This document shows positions 16,855 to 26,200 of a stretch of 64,000 nucleotides of DNA, piece by piece (position 1 is the stretch's first letter; each line of letters begins with the position of its first letter). A program made the position numbers and the translations under genes. Origin of the DNA: Myxococcales bacterium (GTDB taxonomy: Bacteria > Myxococcota_A > Polyangia > Haliangiales > Haliangiaceae); NCBI GenBank assembly GCA_028287115.1, contig JAQBQF010000051.1, positions 1 through 64,000 on the forward strand, in the 5' to 3' direction. The notes beneath the pieces are model-generated. The model worked only from the letters and a program-made list of their open reading frames with translations. It was not told where the DNA came from and made no database searches.

Positions 16855-19062
16855 GTGAATAACGCCGACGCAGGTAGCTTCTTGATCGAAGCCGCGCGGT
16901 TGTTCGCTTCATCGCTCGAACTGGCGACGACGATCGAGCACGTCGCGCAGCTCGCGGTGCCACGCGTCGCCGATTGGTGTTTGGTCGATCTGCTCGTCGA
17001 AGATGGTACCGGGCTCGAACGTCTCGCCGTCGGTCACCACCTGCCGGGAGGTGAAGAGACCGCGCGCTTGCTCAAGCGCAGGTATCACTTTCGTCAAGCG
17101 CGCGGAGGCGGGGTCGAGGTGGTCGAAACGGGGGCTCCGATCCTGTTGCGGGACATCGACGATGAGATGCTCCAGCGTCTCGCGACCGACGAACCTCATC
17201 TGACGGCACTCCGGCGGATCGGGCTGAAGTCTGCGATCGGCGCACCGATGATCGCGCGCGGCCGCACGATCGGCGTGCTCACGCATGGCTCGTGCACGCG
17301 AAACTACGACGCAGATGACGTCAGGCTCGTCGAGCAGCTCGCGTTGACCGCTGCGGCGGCAATCGATAACGCGCGCCTGTTCGAGGCCGAGCACCGCGCG
17401 CGCGTTCGCGTGACTCGGCTGCAGGAGATCGTCGCGGCGATCTCGCGCGCATCGACCGCGTCAGAAGTCGCCAATACCGCTTGCCGGATCGCGGGCGAGG
17501 TCATGGAGGCGAGCAGCGGCGCGCTTTGGATCGCGCAGCCCGATGGCTCGCTGATCGTCACGGGAGAGTGGGGTCCGACGCGGCTACTCGATCAGTTCCG
17601 CGTGCTGATGCCCGGCACACCCGGCGTTCCGGCCCTCGAGGTGATGCGAACGGGCACGCCGATCTGGATCGAGACGGTCGAGGCCTATCGCAGACTCGCG
17701 CCTGAGGTCTTCGAGCGCGCGGCCGCCGCCGGGCGGGTCTTCTCGTACGGCGCGGTGCCGCTGCAGCTCGAGACGCGGATCGACGGCGTGATCGTATTCG
17801 CGCATCCGATGCCCCATCGTTACGATGCCGACGAACGCGGGTTCTATCAGGCCGTCGCGAACCACGCAGCGCAAGCGCTCGACCGCGCGCGACTGCTCGA
17901 TGCCGAGCGCCGGCTGCTGGAGCGCGAGCGCGCGGCACGTGCGGAGGCCGAGGTCGCGAGCCGAGTCAAGGACGAGTTCCTCGCGACGGTGAGCCACGAG
18001 TTGCGCACGCCACTGCACGCGATCATCGGGTGGACGTCGCTGCTCGCGCGCAAGACCGACGATGCTTCGGCCGTCGCCCGGGGCATCGGCGTGATCAGTC
18101 GGAATGCACAAGCACAAGCTCGCATCATCGATGACATTCTCGACGTGTCGCGGATCATCACGGGCAACCTGCGGCTCGAGTCGAAGGCCCTCGAACTGAA
18201 GACGATCGTGAGTGACGCGATCGATGTGGTGCGTCCGACCGCGGACGCGAAACAACAGCGGCTGATCGTCGAGCTTCCGCCGGAGCCGTGCATCTTCGTC
18301 GGCGATGGACCGCGCTTACAGCAGGCGGTGCTGAACTTGCTATCGAACGCGGTGAAGTTCACCGCGACCGGCGGCGAGATCAAAGTCTCGCTGACGCGCG
18401 TACGATCGACGATCTCGATCACCGTCACGGATCGCGGGGCCGGAATCGATGCGAAGTTTCTGCCGCACGTGTTCGAGCGATTTCGTCAGGCGGACAGCTC
18501 GACGACGCGCAAGGTGGGCGGGCTCGGACTCGGACTCTCGATCGTGCGTCACATCGTCGAGCTTCACGGCGGCACGGTGTCCGCGAGCAGCGACGGACTG
18601 ACCCTGGGAGCGACGTTTTGCATCACGCTGCCGGTGCTCGCCGTCAGACCTGCGGAGGATGCGCTTCCGCCGGCACCCGCGCACGCAGACATCTCCGGAC
18701 GCCGGATCCTCGTGGTCGATGACGAGCTCGATTCGCGCGAGCTGCTACAGGAAGTGCTCGCGTCCGTCGGAGCGATCGTCGCGACCGCCGCCTCGGTGCG
18801 CGAGGCCTTCACGCTGATCGGCCAGTTTGGCCCCCATCTGCTCATCAGCGACATCGGCATGCCCGACGAAGATGGCTATCAACTGATCAAGCGAATCCGC
18901 AACCTCGCGACGGGTGCGGACCTGCCCGCGATCGCCCTCACCGCGTATGCGCGAGCGGAAGATCGCTCCGTCGCGATCGCAGCCGGGTTCAACACGCATC
19001 TCGCAAAGCCCGTCGACACGCGCGAGCTGGTCTCCGCGATCTCGATCCACGTTCGCCGTTAG
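16855..19062 (+). CDS. Hybrid sensor histidine kinase (GAF-GAF-HisKA-HATPase-REC)
   Basis: A 735-residue cytoplasmic hybrid kinase with no transmembrane segment. Two GAF domains (about 15-160 and 185-345) precede HisKA, where KDEFLATVSHELRTPLH places the phospho-accepting His at residue 381. The HATPase domain has LLSNAVKF, DRGAGI and GGLGLGLS. The C-terminal REC (about 620-735) has VVDDE, phospho-acceptor Asp666 in LISDIGMP, and Lys in HLAKPVD. The start is GTG 16855 without a strong Shine-Dalgarno, so a start a few codons later is possible. The signal is presumably a small ligand or redox state read by the GAF domains. No partner regulator is adjacent. Confidence 0.92.
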   Translation: MNNADAGSFLIEAARLFASSLELATTIEHVAQLAVPRVADWCLVDLLVEDGTGLERLAVGHHLPGGEETARLLKRRYHFRQARGGGVEVVETGAPILLRDIDDEMLQRLATDEPHLTALRRIGLKSAIGAPMIARGRTIGVLTHGSCTRNYDADDVRLVEQLALTAAAAIDNARLFEAEHRARVRVTRLQEIVAAISRASTASEVANTACRIAGEVMEASSGALWIAQPDGSLIVTGEWGPTRLLDQFRVLMPGTPGVPALEVMRTGTPIWIETVEAYRRLAPEVFERAAAAGRVFSYGAVPLQLETRIDGVIVFAHPMPHRYDADERGFYQAVANHAAQALDRARLLDAERRLLERERAARAEAEVASRVKDEFLATVSHELRTPLHAIIGWTSLLARKTDDASAVARGIGVISRNAQAQARIIDDILDVSRIITGNLRLESKALELKTIVSDAIDVVRPTADAKQQRLIVELPPEPCIFVGDGPRLQQAVLNLLSNAVKFTATGGEIKVSLTRVRSTISITVTDRGAGIDAKFLPHVFERFRQADSSTTRKVGGLGLGLSIVRHIVELHGGTVSASSDGLTLGATFCITLPVLAVRPAEDALPPAPAHADISGRRILVVDDELDSRELLQEVLASVGAIVATAASVREAFTLIGQFGPHLLISDIGMPDEDGYQLIKRIRNLATGADLPAIALTAYARAEDRSVAIAAGFNTHLAKPVDTRELVSAISIHVRR

Positions 19063-19073
19063 CGAAGCGCTCG

Positions 19074-19661
19074 CTAGAATTCCCCGTGAATTCCAGCGCC
19101 GACCGAAAGGCCGGTCGTGGATCTCAACACGGTTGGGGCGATCGAGAAGAATTGAAGCTGTGCTTTGTTGTAATGCTGGACCGCACTTGGGGCGGCGGCG
19201 ACGTCGTAGATCGTTCCAGCGAGGACGGTGACCACACCGAACAAGATGACAAACGTGTCACCACATGGCTCGTCTTCACACGCGCCCGGCTGGTTCGCGG
19301 AGTGAACCGCGAGGGCGATACTACCGACGCCGACAGCGCGGAGCACCATGCCTTTCGTGATCCGATCACCGGCATACAGCTCACCGAGTGAGGGCAAGAC
19401 GACCGCTCCGACGGCGGTCGCGCCGACAGCCCATCCATGGAGCCCGTTGTTCACGACGAGTGGCGACGAGGACTCGACGATCATCGCGTACACCACGGCA
19501 GCTCCGCCGAGCGAAAGGAGAAGTGCGGTGGTCTCGTCCTTATGATTCAGCGGTCGCGATACCGACGCTCCTGGAGGTCTCAGTGGGTCATCGGCAAGCG
19601 CGAGACCGGTGGAGGTGAAGACGAGCATTGCGACGGCCAATGCGACGGGTGTCATACGCAT
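19074..19661 (-). CDS. Signal-peptide membrane/envelope protein, hypothetical
   Basis: A 195-residue protein with a clear signal peptide (VALAVAMLVFTSTGLALA, cleavage before DDP). Three or four moderately hydrophobic Gly/Ala-rich segments follow (TALLLSLGGAAVVYAMIV, HGWAVGATAVGAVVLPS, TFVILFGVVTVLAGTIYDV), and the C-terminus has barrel-like strands (LSVGAGIHGEF). Two cysteines in GACEDEPCGD probably form a periplasmic disulfide. It resembles myxobacterial small membrane proteins without assigned function. It converges on the hybrid kinase with 11 bp between stops. Confidence 0.65.
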   Translation of the reverse strand: MRMTPVALAVAMLVFTSTGLALADDPLRPPGASVSRPLNHKDETTALLLSLGGAAVVYAMIVESSSPLVVNNGLHGWAVGATAVGAVVLPSLGELYAGDRITKGMVLRAVGVGSIALAVHSANQPGACEDEPCGDTFVILFGVVTVLAGTIYDVAAAPSAVQHYNKAQLQFFSIAPTVLRSTTGLSVGAGIHGEF

Positions 19662-19889
19662 GGTCGCGCTCGTAGCAAGGCCTGTGCGCGCGAGTCATGT
19701 CCTCGCGCGCGTGACGCTCCCCACGTCACAGATGTTACGCGCGTGGCAAAGGCGCCGGACGGCGCGGATCAGCTCGAACCGGCAGTCCGAAGCTCGTGTC
19801 GTCGGTTTATTCGGCCACTCAAATTTTTGTGGCGCGTAAGACCGCGATGTCGTGACGAGCAATGCGTTCCGACGATCACGACTTCACGC

Positions 19890-21557
19890 TCACAACCGCC
19901 AAATCCCGATCACGCGCGGCATCTGCGTGCTCGGATCGCGCGCGAGGTGGACCAGGGTCGAGCCCGTGAACCCCGGCCGCGTGGTCGTGATGTCGAGGAT
20001 CGTGTAGCCGTCGTGGTCCGTCGACAGCGTCACCGGCATGGTGCACGTCCGTCCCGCTGGCGCGGCTGCGAGCGACGCGCCGGCGCCGAGCGGTCGCTGG
20101 TTTCGATCGAACGCGGTGACCGTGTAGCGGGTGGTCGTGGCGGCATCGAGTCCCGCGGTGATCGAGAGGTCGTCGAAGCACAGCGAGGCGCCTGCCGGGA
20201 CCGGCGCGATCACGAACTGATCGAGCGGGTTCACGCGCGCGAACCAGTACGCCTCGGTCACGCGTGCGCGAGCGACTAACGTGTCGGTGAGGTAGTCGAC
20301 GGCGCGCGGGTCCGTGAACTGCCCGGCGAGGACCGCACTGCGGATCTGCGCGGGCGTAAACCGGGCGATGATCTTGGCGCCCCAGAAGTTGTCAAAGCGG
20401 TCGGCGGTCACGAAGGGCGTGTACGGGAAGCAAGGGCGCCACTGGCCCGGGTCGAACAACGCGACTCTGAAGCCGCGCGCGACGCCGCGGATCGCGACGA
20501 GCTTGCCGCCCTCCCACGGCCGTGGCGCAATGCCCAAGATGAACAGCGACGAGAGGATCCTCGCCGGATCGATATTGTAGGCGTAGCCGGGCCTGCGATC
20601 GTGGTTCATCTCCTCCATGACGCCCAGGCTCCTGCCGAAGTCGATCGCATAGTGTTCGAGGTAGTGGCGTCGCGGATCGGCCGGGTCGGCGACCCAAGCG
20701 TCCAGGAAGTTACTTGCGTTCGCATCGGCGTGGTTGACCCACGCGAAGATCGGGGATGCGCCGCGCAGGTCACGGCGGCGCTCGTGCGGAATACGGTCGT
20801 TGGGGTCGCCCTCGCGTACGCCTTGGTCGATGGAATGGACGACCTTGCCGTCGATCCATCGCGATGCGAGCACGCGGATTCGGCCGTCGGGATCGACGTG
20901 AACGAGCTGGAGATCTCGATCGAGATCGTCGCGACGGTAGGAGCTCTGGGGCTCGCCGAAGATATCCTTCACCACGGCGTCCGGCGCGAGCACGAGATCA
21001 CCGCGCCGGATGTAGACGATGCGATCGTCGGGCACGTTGTAACCAGCCGCCCAGACCAACCGATTGACGACGACGTGCGCGCCGGTCTCGAGCTCGGGAG
21101 GCGCGTCGTTGGCGTCGAACTTGAGCTCGTACTTGACGCCTCGCGCGTCGCGGATGATCAGCCCGAAGCTGGTTCCTCCGACCTTCGTGCTGACGACCGT
21201 CCACGGTAGGTGCTGCTCGGGCCCCTCGGTCATCGGTCCGGTCGCGATCTCGTCGGGCGAGAGCGCGCGGGTGCCGATTCGGTTGGTGAACCACGTCGAG
21301 TCGGGGACCTCGTCGATCGCGTTGACCGCGAGCGCGCGGCCCTCCGATGGCAGCCGGAGCGCGCGCGTGGTTCGTCGCTCGATGCTGGAGTCGAAGACGT
21401 ACAAGTTCTTGTAGAATCGGTCCGCGGGAAGCGGTTTCGGCATGTCGCCGCGATCGTCGACGACGGCCACCGGTGGTGCGTTGACGAAGCGAGTCGGAGG
21501 CAACGCCGAAGATGCTGCGCAGCCGGCGAGCGCAGCGAGCAATAGAAAGAGCTTCAT
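19890..21557 (-). CDS. Lipoprotein with kinase-like fold motifs
   Basis: A 555-residue lipoprotein (MKLFLLLAALAGC, lipobox LAGC, Cys13). The middle region carries a protein-kinase-like order of motifs: GGTSFGLIIR (Gly-rich loop, about 127-136), Lys146 in YELKFD, Glu155/157 in a following helix, a hinge-like segment VLASRWIDG, NHADANASN (275-283) as a catalytic-loop candidate, and DFG (306-308) in HYAIDFGRS. The spacing recalls atypical kinases of the HipA/FAM20/PI-kinase type. The C-terminal ~150 residues look like a beta-rich domain. It starts 4 bp after the stop of an outer-membrane barrel gene. Catalysis is an inference; a dead kinase fold is possible. Confidence 0.65.
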   Translation of the reverse strand: MKLFLLLAALAGCAASSALPPTRFVNAPPVAVVDDRGDMPKPLPADRFYKNLYVFDSSIERRTTRALRLPSEGRALAVNAIDEVPDSTWFTNRIGTRALSPDEIATGPMTEGPEQHLPWTVVSTKVGGTSFGLIIRDARGVKYELKFDANDAPPELETGAHVVVNRLVWAAGYNVPDDRIVYIRRGDLVLAPDAVVKDIFGEPQSSYRRDDLDRDLQLVHVDPDGRIRVLASRWIDGKVVHSIDQGVREGDPNDRIPHERRRDLRGASPIFAWVNHADANASNFLDAWVADPADPRRHYLEHYAIDFGRSLGVMEEMNHDRRPGYAYNIDPARILSSLFILGIAPRPWEGGKLVAIRGVARGFRVALFDPGQWRPCFPYTPFVTADRFDNFWGAKIIARFTPAQIRSAVLAGQFTDPRAVDYLTDTLVARARVTEAYWFARVNPLDQFVIAPVPAGASLCFDDLSITAGLDAATTTRYTVTAFDRNQRPLGAGASLAAAPAGRTCTMPVTLSTDHDGYTILDITTTRPGFTGSTLVHLARDPSTQMPRVIGIWRL

Positions 21558-21561
21558 CGGG

Positions 21562-23109
21562 TCACCGCCACCACGTTCGGTTGTCGAAGATCGGGTTGAA
21601 CGACGCGGTGAAAACGACTCCACCGTCGATCGATGACGCGACGCTCCCTTCGACCAGGAAGCTGGACGTCCCATGTAGCTCGAAGCCGACGCCGTAACCG
21701 AGGCGCAGGTGGGACAGCGTGATGTCGTCGAGACCGCGGTACACACGGCCCACATCGACGAACACGTACGCGTCGAGGAAGGACGACAGGTCCCACTGGT
21801 ACTGCGCGCTCGCGACCGCTGCAACGCGATCGCGGAACCGGCCATATTCGTAGCCACGGAGGAACGTGTCGCCGCCGAGGAGCGGCAGCTCGTCGACGAT
21901 GATCTGGTCGAGCGGTGCGGTCACGCCCTCGCCGTGCAACCGCGCCACGATCATCCTGGGCCCCTCGGTGATCCGCCAGTACTGCTGGAGCTCGATACCG
22001 TAACGCCAAAATCCGGCGAGGCCATTGAACTGATCGACGCGGCCGCCGAACACGCTGGCGAGCGAGCCAACGCTGTGGAGGTCGCGCGGCTCCCATGCCG
22101 TGAACCGACGTCGCGTGTCCCATCGCAGCTCGAGCTCACCATAGACGTGGTGGATCGCATGATCGAAGCCGACGAGCGCTGCCCGGTCGAAGACCTCCTC
22201 GATCGACGGGTGCTTCGTGCTGTGCGAGATCTCGACGGTGGCGAGCTGCCCGGTCGCGAGCAGGTGAAAACCGCAGCGCCGCAGACGCTTCACCGAGAGC
22301 TCGGGCGGGCCATCGGGTGCCGCGCAGTCCGTCGTGACCGCGCGGAGGTCCGCCGTTAGCGCGATCGATCCCTCGCGGTAGCGATTGTGGGTCTTGACCG
22401 CGACCTCGCTGGCGATCGGATTGATCGGCATTCCCGGCAGGGGCACTTCGTCGCCGTTGCCGATGCCGAAGAACTGATACGCGGGGAGTCGTATGTAGTC
22501 CGCATCGAGCCCGAGCTGGAGCGGGCCGAGCCTGTCCCCGGTATATGCCTTCACGACGTAGTCCTGGCGGAACTGGCCGCCGGTCGCCGCCGCGAGCTCG
22601 AGATACTCGTGTTGCCCGAACACGTCGAGGTCGATGAACTTCCCGCCCACCGTTCCGCCGAGGCCCGTGAGGTAGCTCGCGGTCGGGACGAGGCCGATCG
22701 TGCGGTCGCGATTGTAGAACGTGCGGTAATACAAGTCCTCGAGCTGGTACCGCTCCTCGGCCCACAGTGAGCCGCGGATCGGCGCGTACGCGATCTCGGT
22801 CACCACCCACGGCACGAACAGCACGATCCGCCCGAGCCTGCGGGAGCCAGAGTCGCCCGGGATCGAATCGGTGCGCCCGCTCTCGTCACCGGACCGCGGA
22901 TTACCGGCGACCTCAGCAGCCGTGTGCCGGCGCTCGCGCTCGATCGGCTCGGATGATTGGATCGGCATAGTGGACCGTGGACGCTCGTCGGGCGCTGGGG
23001 GCTGAGCCGCTCCCGTCGCAGGCGTGGGATCATCGGCCGTCGCGATTAGCGGACGGGTACCGACAACGACGAGGAGCACGCAGCGCGCAGCGATCAGGGT
23101 CTTGCTCAT
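21562..23109 (-). CDS. Outer-membrane beta-barrel, BamA/Omp85-like
   Basis: A protein of about 515 residues from ATG 23109, which gives a good signal peptide (MSKTLIAARCVLLVVVGTRPLIATA). In-frame upstream codons add only a non-leader tail. A disordered segment precedes amphipathic strands from about residue 85 to the end. The C-terminal region holds LGGDTFLRGYEYGRFRDR, reminiscent of the GG...LRGY..RF motif of Omp85/surface-antigen barrels, and the last residues are aromatic-rich. There are no POTRA domains of normal length, so it is a short-tailed relative. It is the immediate upstream partner of the kinase-like lipoprotein. Confidence 0.75.
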   Translation of the reverse strand: MSKTLIAARCVLLVVVGTRPLIATADDPTPATGAAQPPAPDERPRSTMPIQSSEPIERERRHTAAEVAGNPRSGDESGRTDSIPGDSGSRRLGRIVLFVPWVVTEIAYAPIRGSLWAEERYQLEDLYYRTFYNRDRTIGLVPTASYLTGLGGTVGGKFIDLDVFGQHEYLELAAATGGQFRQDYVVKAYTGDRLGPLQLGLDADYIRLPAYQFFGIGNGDEVPLPGMPINPIASEVAVKTHNRYREGSIALTADLRAVTTDCAAPDGPPELSVKRLRRCGFHLLATGQLATVEISHSTKHPSIEEVFDRAALVGFDHAIHHVYGELELRWDTRRRFTAWEPRDLHSVGSLASVFGGRVDQFNGLAGFWRYGIELQQYWRITEGPRMIVARLHGEGVTAPLDQIIVDELPLLGGDTFLRGYEYGRFRDRVAAVASAQYQWDLSSFLDAYVFVDVGRVYRGLDDITLSHLRLGYGVGFELHGTSSFLVEGSVASSIDGGVVFTASFNPIFDNRTWWR

Positions 23110-23241
23110 CGAATGGATGTGCCCGCGCGCAAGAGGCACGCCGGTCTTCACGCCCGTATCGGTTCGAGCAACGCCCCCCGCAAACACCCCGATGGAGTCG
23201 CGGCGCGGCGCGAATCCGCGTGATTCGATCAGGTTCGTCGG

Positions 23242-26200
23242 TTAGCGGAGCGCGGCTTCGATGAGGCGCGGTGTCGGCTCCACGGTATTCGTGTAGCGCT
23301 GCGATCTTGGATCCCAGTGGTAGACCGGTCCCGTACCGAGGTCGAGATCGCGCAAGCCGCGTTTGATTGGACGCCAGCCATCCGTCATCGGCAGATGTTC
23401 GACGACGCGAATCCTGCGCGGCCGGGCGTATTCCGGCAAGGCCCGCGTTGCGGCCGACAGCGCCTCGAGATCGAGCGGCTCGCCATGGTGGAGCTCGATC
23501 GCGGCGATCGGGAGCTCGCTCGTCGGGTCGTCCGGATCGGGACGGCCCACCGCGATGCACAGCGCGACGCTGGGGCAGTCGTAGATCGCATCTTCGATGC
23601 GCGTCGACGCGACCGCACCGAGCCGCGTCTTCACCATCTGGCCCTGGCGATCTACCCACCAGTAATCGCCGACGGAATCGACGCGCATGAAGTCACCGGT
23701 CACGAACCAGGTGTCTCCCGCCTCGAACGCATCGCGCAGCAGGCGGCGTGGATCGATGTGCGCGATATCGGCACCCGCACGCGCGAGCTTCGCGACGAGC
23801 ATGCCGGGCTCGTCGAGTCGCGCACGGACGAGCCGCCCCGCGCCCTCGCGCACGAAGTCGTCATCCGCGAAGCTCCACGCGGCCACGGCGACCTCCGGAC
23901 TGCCGGGCAGCGGACGACCGACCGATCCGATCTTCTTGCCGGAGGCATTCGCGAGCACCGCGTTCGCTTCCGTCGAAGCGTACAGCTCGAGTACGCCGAC
24001 CGGACCGAACCGATCGATCAGCCGTCGCCAGACGTCCTGTCGCATGCCGCTGCCGGCGAACAGGCGCACCGGATTGTTCTTCTCGCCGAGCACGGGCTCG
24101 GCATCGACGAGCTTCCGGCACATCTCACCCGCGTAGAACACGACGCTGACGCCGTAGCGACGGACTTCGTCCCAGAACGTCTGCGGATCGAAGCCAAGCT
24201 GGGGTGGGGACCCCAGTGGCTCTGTCGATGGGGAGGGGGTCAACCCCCTTGGTGAAGACGATAGAGCGAGGCGCGCACCGCCGGCGAGCGCGCTGCCCGC
24301 GGCGACGAGAGTGCCCGACGGGTGATGCAGCGGGAGCGAGCAATACACGGTGTCTCGCGTCGTCAGCGTCGCGGCGGCCGCGGCGCCGAGTGCGGAGAAT
24401 GCCCAGCGGCGGTTCGTGATCCTCATCGCTCTCGGTGCTTCGTGGCGTCCGGACGACACGAAGATCATCGCGAGATCGCGGGCGCGGCCGGCATCGGCGC
24501 GATACCAGGCCGGTAGCGTCACCGTGTCGGGATCGATCGATTCCATGTCGATCACGCCGGCGGGCAGCCTGCGCTGGGTACCCGGCGCAACGGCGGGTTC
24601 TCCGACGCCGCCGAGCACCATGACCTTGATCGTCGTCGCAGCACGCGCGCGTGCAGCACTATCGGGATCGACGATCAGGACTTCGGGCTCGCCCAGATCG
24701 AGCGCTCGCGGCAGCCCGTCATCGGGCGTCTCCGGCGACAGGAGCACCGCGACGGCGCCGAGCCGGTTGATCGCGGTGACGATCGAGAGGTGCGATGGCC
24801 GTGACTTCATCATCACACCGACGCGCGATCCCGACTTCACGCCGCACGCGATCAGTCCACGGACGACGGCATCGACGCGGCGATTGGCCTCGGCGTACGT
24901 GAACGCTCGGCCGCGCCACAAAAAGAACGTGCGATCGCCGATCTTCGCGGCCTGTTCGCTGAGCGAGCGTCCGAGCGAGACGAGAGAATCGTCTTGTAGG
25001 TTGCGCAGCCGGGCGAGGCGCGGCACCTGCCAGCGAGCATTGTCGAGATAGCTGCCGAGATCTTCCGACAGCTCCTCGATCCGATCGAGCGCGGCCTTGG
25101 CCGTTTTCTCCACGAGCTCCTTCGCGAGATCGAGCGGACTGTCATCGTCGTGGTCGTCGTGATCCTCGACGTCCGGATCGTCGGGCTTCGCGAACGGATC
25201 GGGCGGGTTCGCCGCGCGTACGTCGAACGCGTGCTGCGGCACCGCGCCCGTGCCTTCGCGCCACTTCATCCAGTCGACCACGCTCGGCCAGGTCACGGTC
25301 AGTGCCGCCGATCCGACGACGAGTCCGAAGTGACCTGCCTTGAGTGGGACTTCATACATCTGATCGACCTGCGGCGCGGCGCGGCGGATCCCGCGTACGG
25401 AGCTGGGCCGGCCCATCTCGTCGCGGCTGCCGACGAAGTACAGGATCGGACACGTCAGATCCGCGAGCGTGACGGTGTGACCGTCGATCACGAAGCCGCC
25501 GGAGGCGAGGCGATTACCGACGATCACGTCGTCGACGAACTTGCGAAACGCCGGCCCCGGCCACGCGACGAAGCCTTCACCGCCGAGGAACAGGCGCTTC
25601 GCCTCGCGCTTCTCGAGCGCTTGCCGGTCGTGCAGCTTGCGTACGAAGTCGAGCAGCTGCATCGCCTCTTTGCGCGCCGACAGCAGCTTGAATCCGGTCG
25701 ACGTGAACATGCCGGGCAGGCCTTCGATGTGCGCGAGCGGCCATGACAGTGCGGCGCGCAACCCGGCGACCAGGCGCTCGGTGACATCCTCGTTGAGCTT
25801 GAGCTGGCGATGCAGATCGACGGGGCTGCCGGCCGTGATGATCGACGCGAGGCCCGCGGAGCGGCGAAACGCGGCGGCCTGATAGCAGAACATGCCGCCT
25901 TGCGAGTAGCCGGCGAGGTGAACATCTTTGCCGGTCGCGGCACGGACGCGATCGATCGCCTCGGAGACCGCGCGGACGTGATCGTCGAGCGTGCGGTCCA
26001 TGCCGCCTTCTTCGCGCTCCGGCGCACCGAAGTCGACGAGCCATACGTCGACGCCTTGGCGCGACAAGTACGCGACCGCGCTGACGTCCGGAGAGATGTC
26101 GTAGACCTCGGAGGCGACCATCAGCGGTGGCACGAGGAGCAGGGGCGCGCCGATCGGCGTGATTCCCGGATCCGCGCTGCGTTGGTAGTGGCGCAGCTTG

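Noticed and set aside
19811..19835. Possible terminator with A/T run near 19,820
   Set aside because: The stem is only 5 bp with a 10-nt loop, and no adjacent gene ends there in the right direction.
19741..19850. tRNA-like GGTTCGA segment
   Set aside because: No matching T-stem, acceptor stem or anticodon arm could be folded around it.
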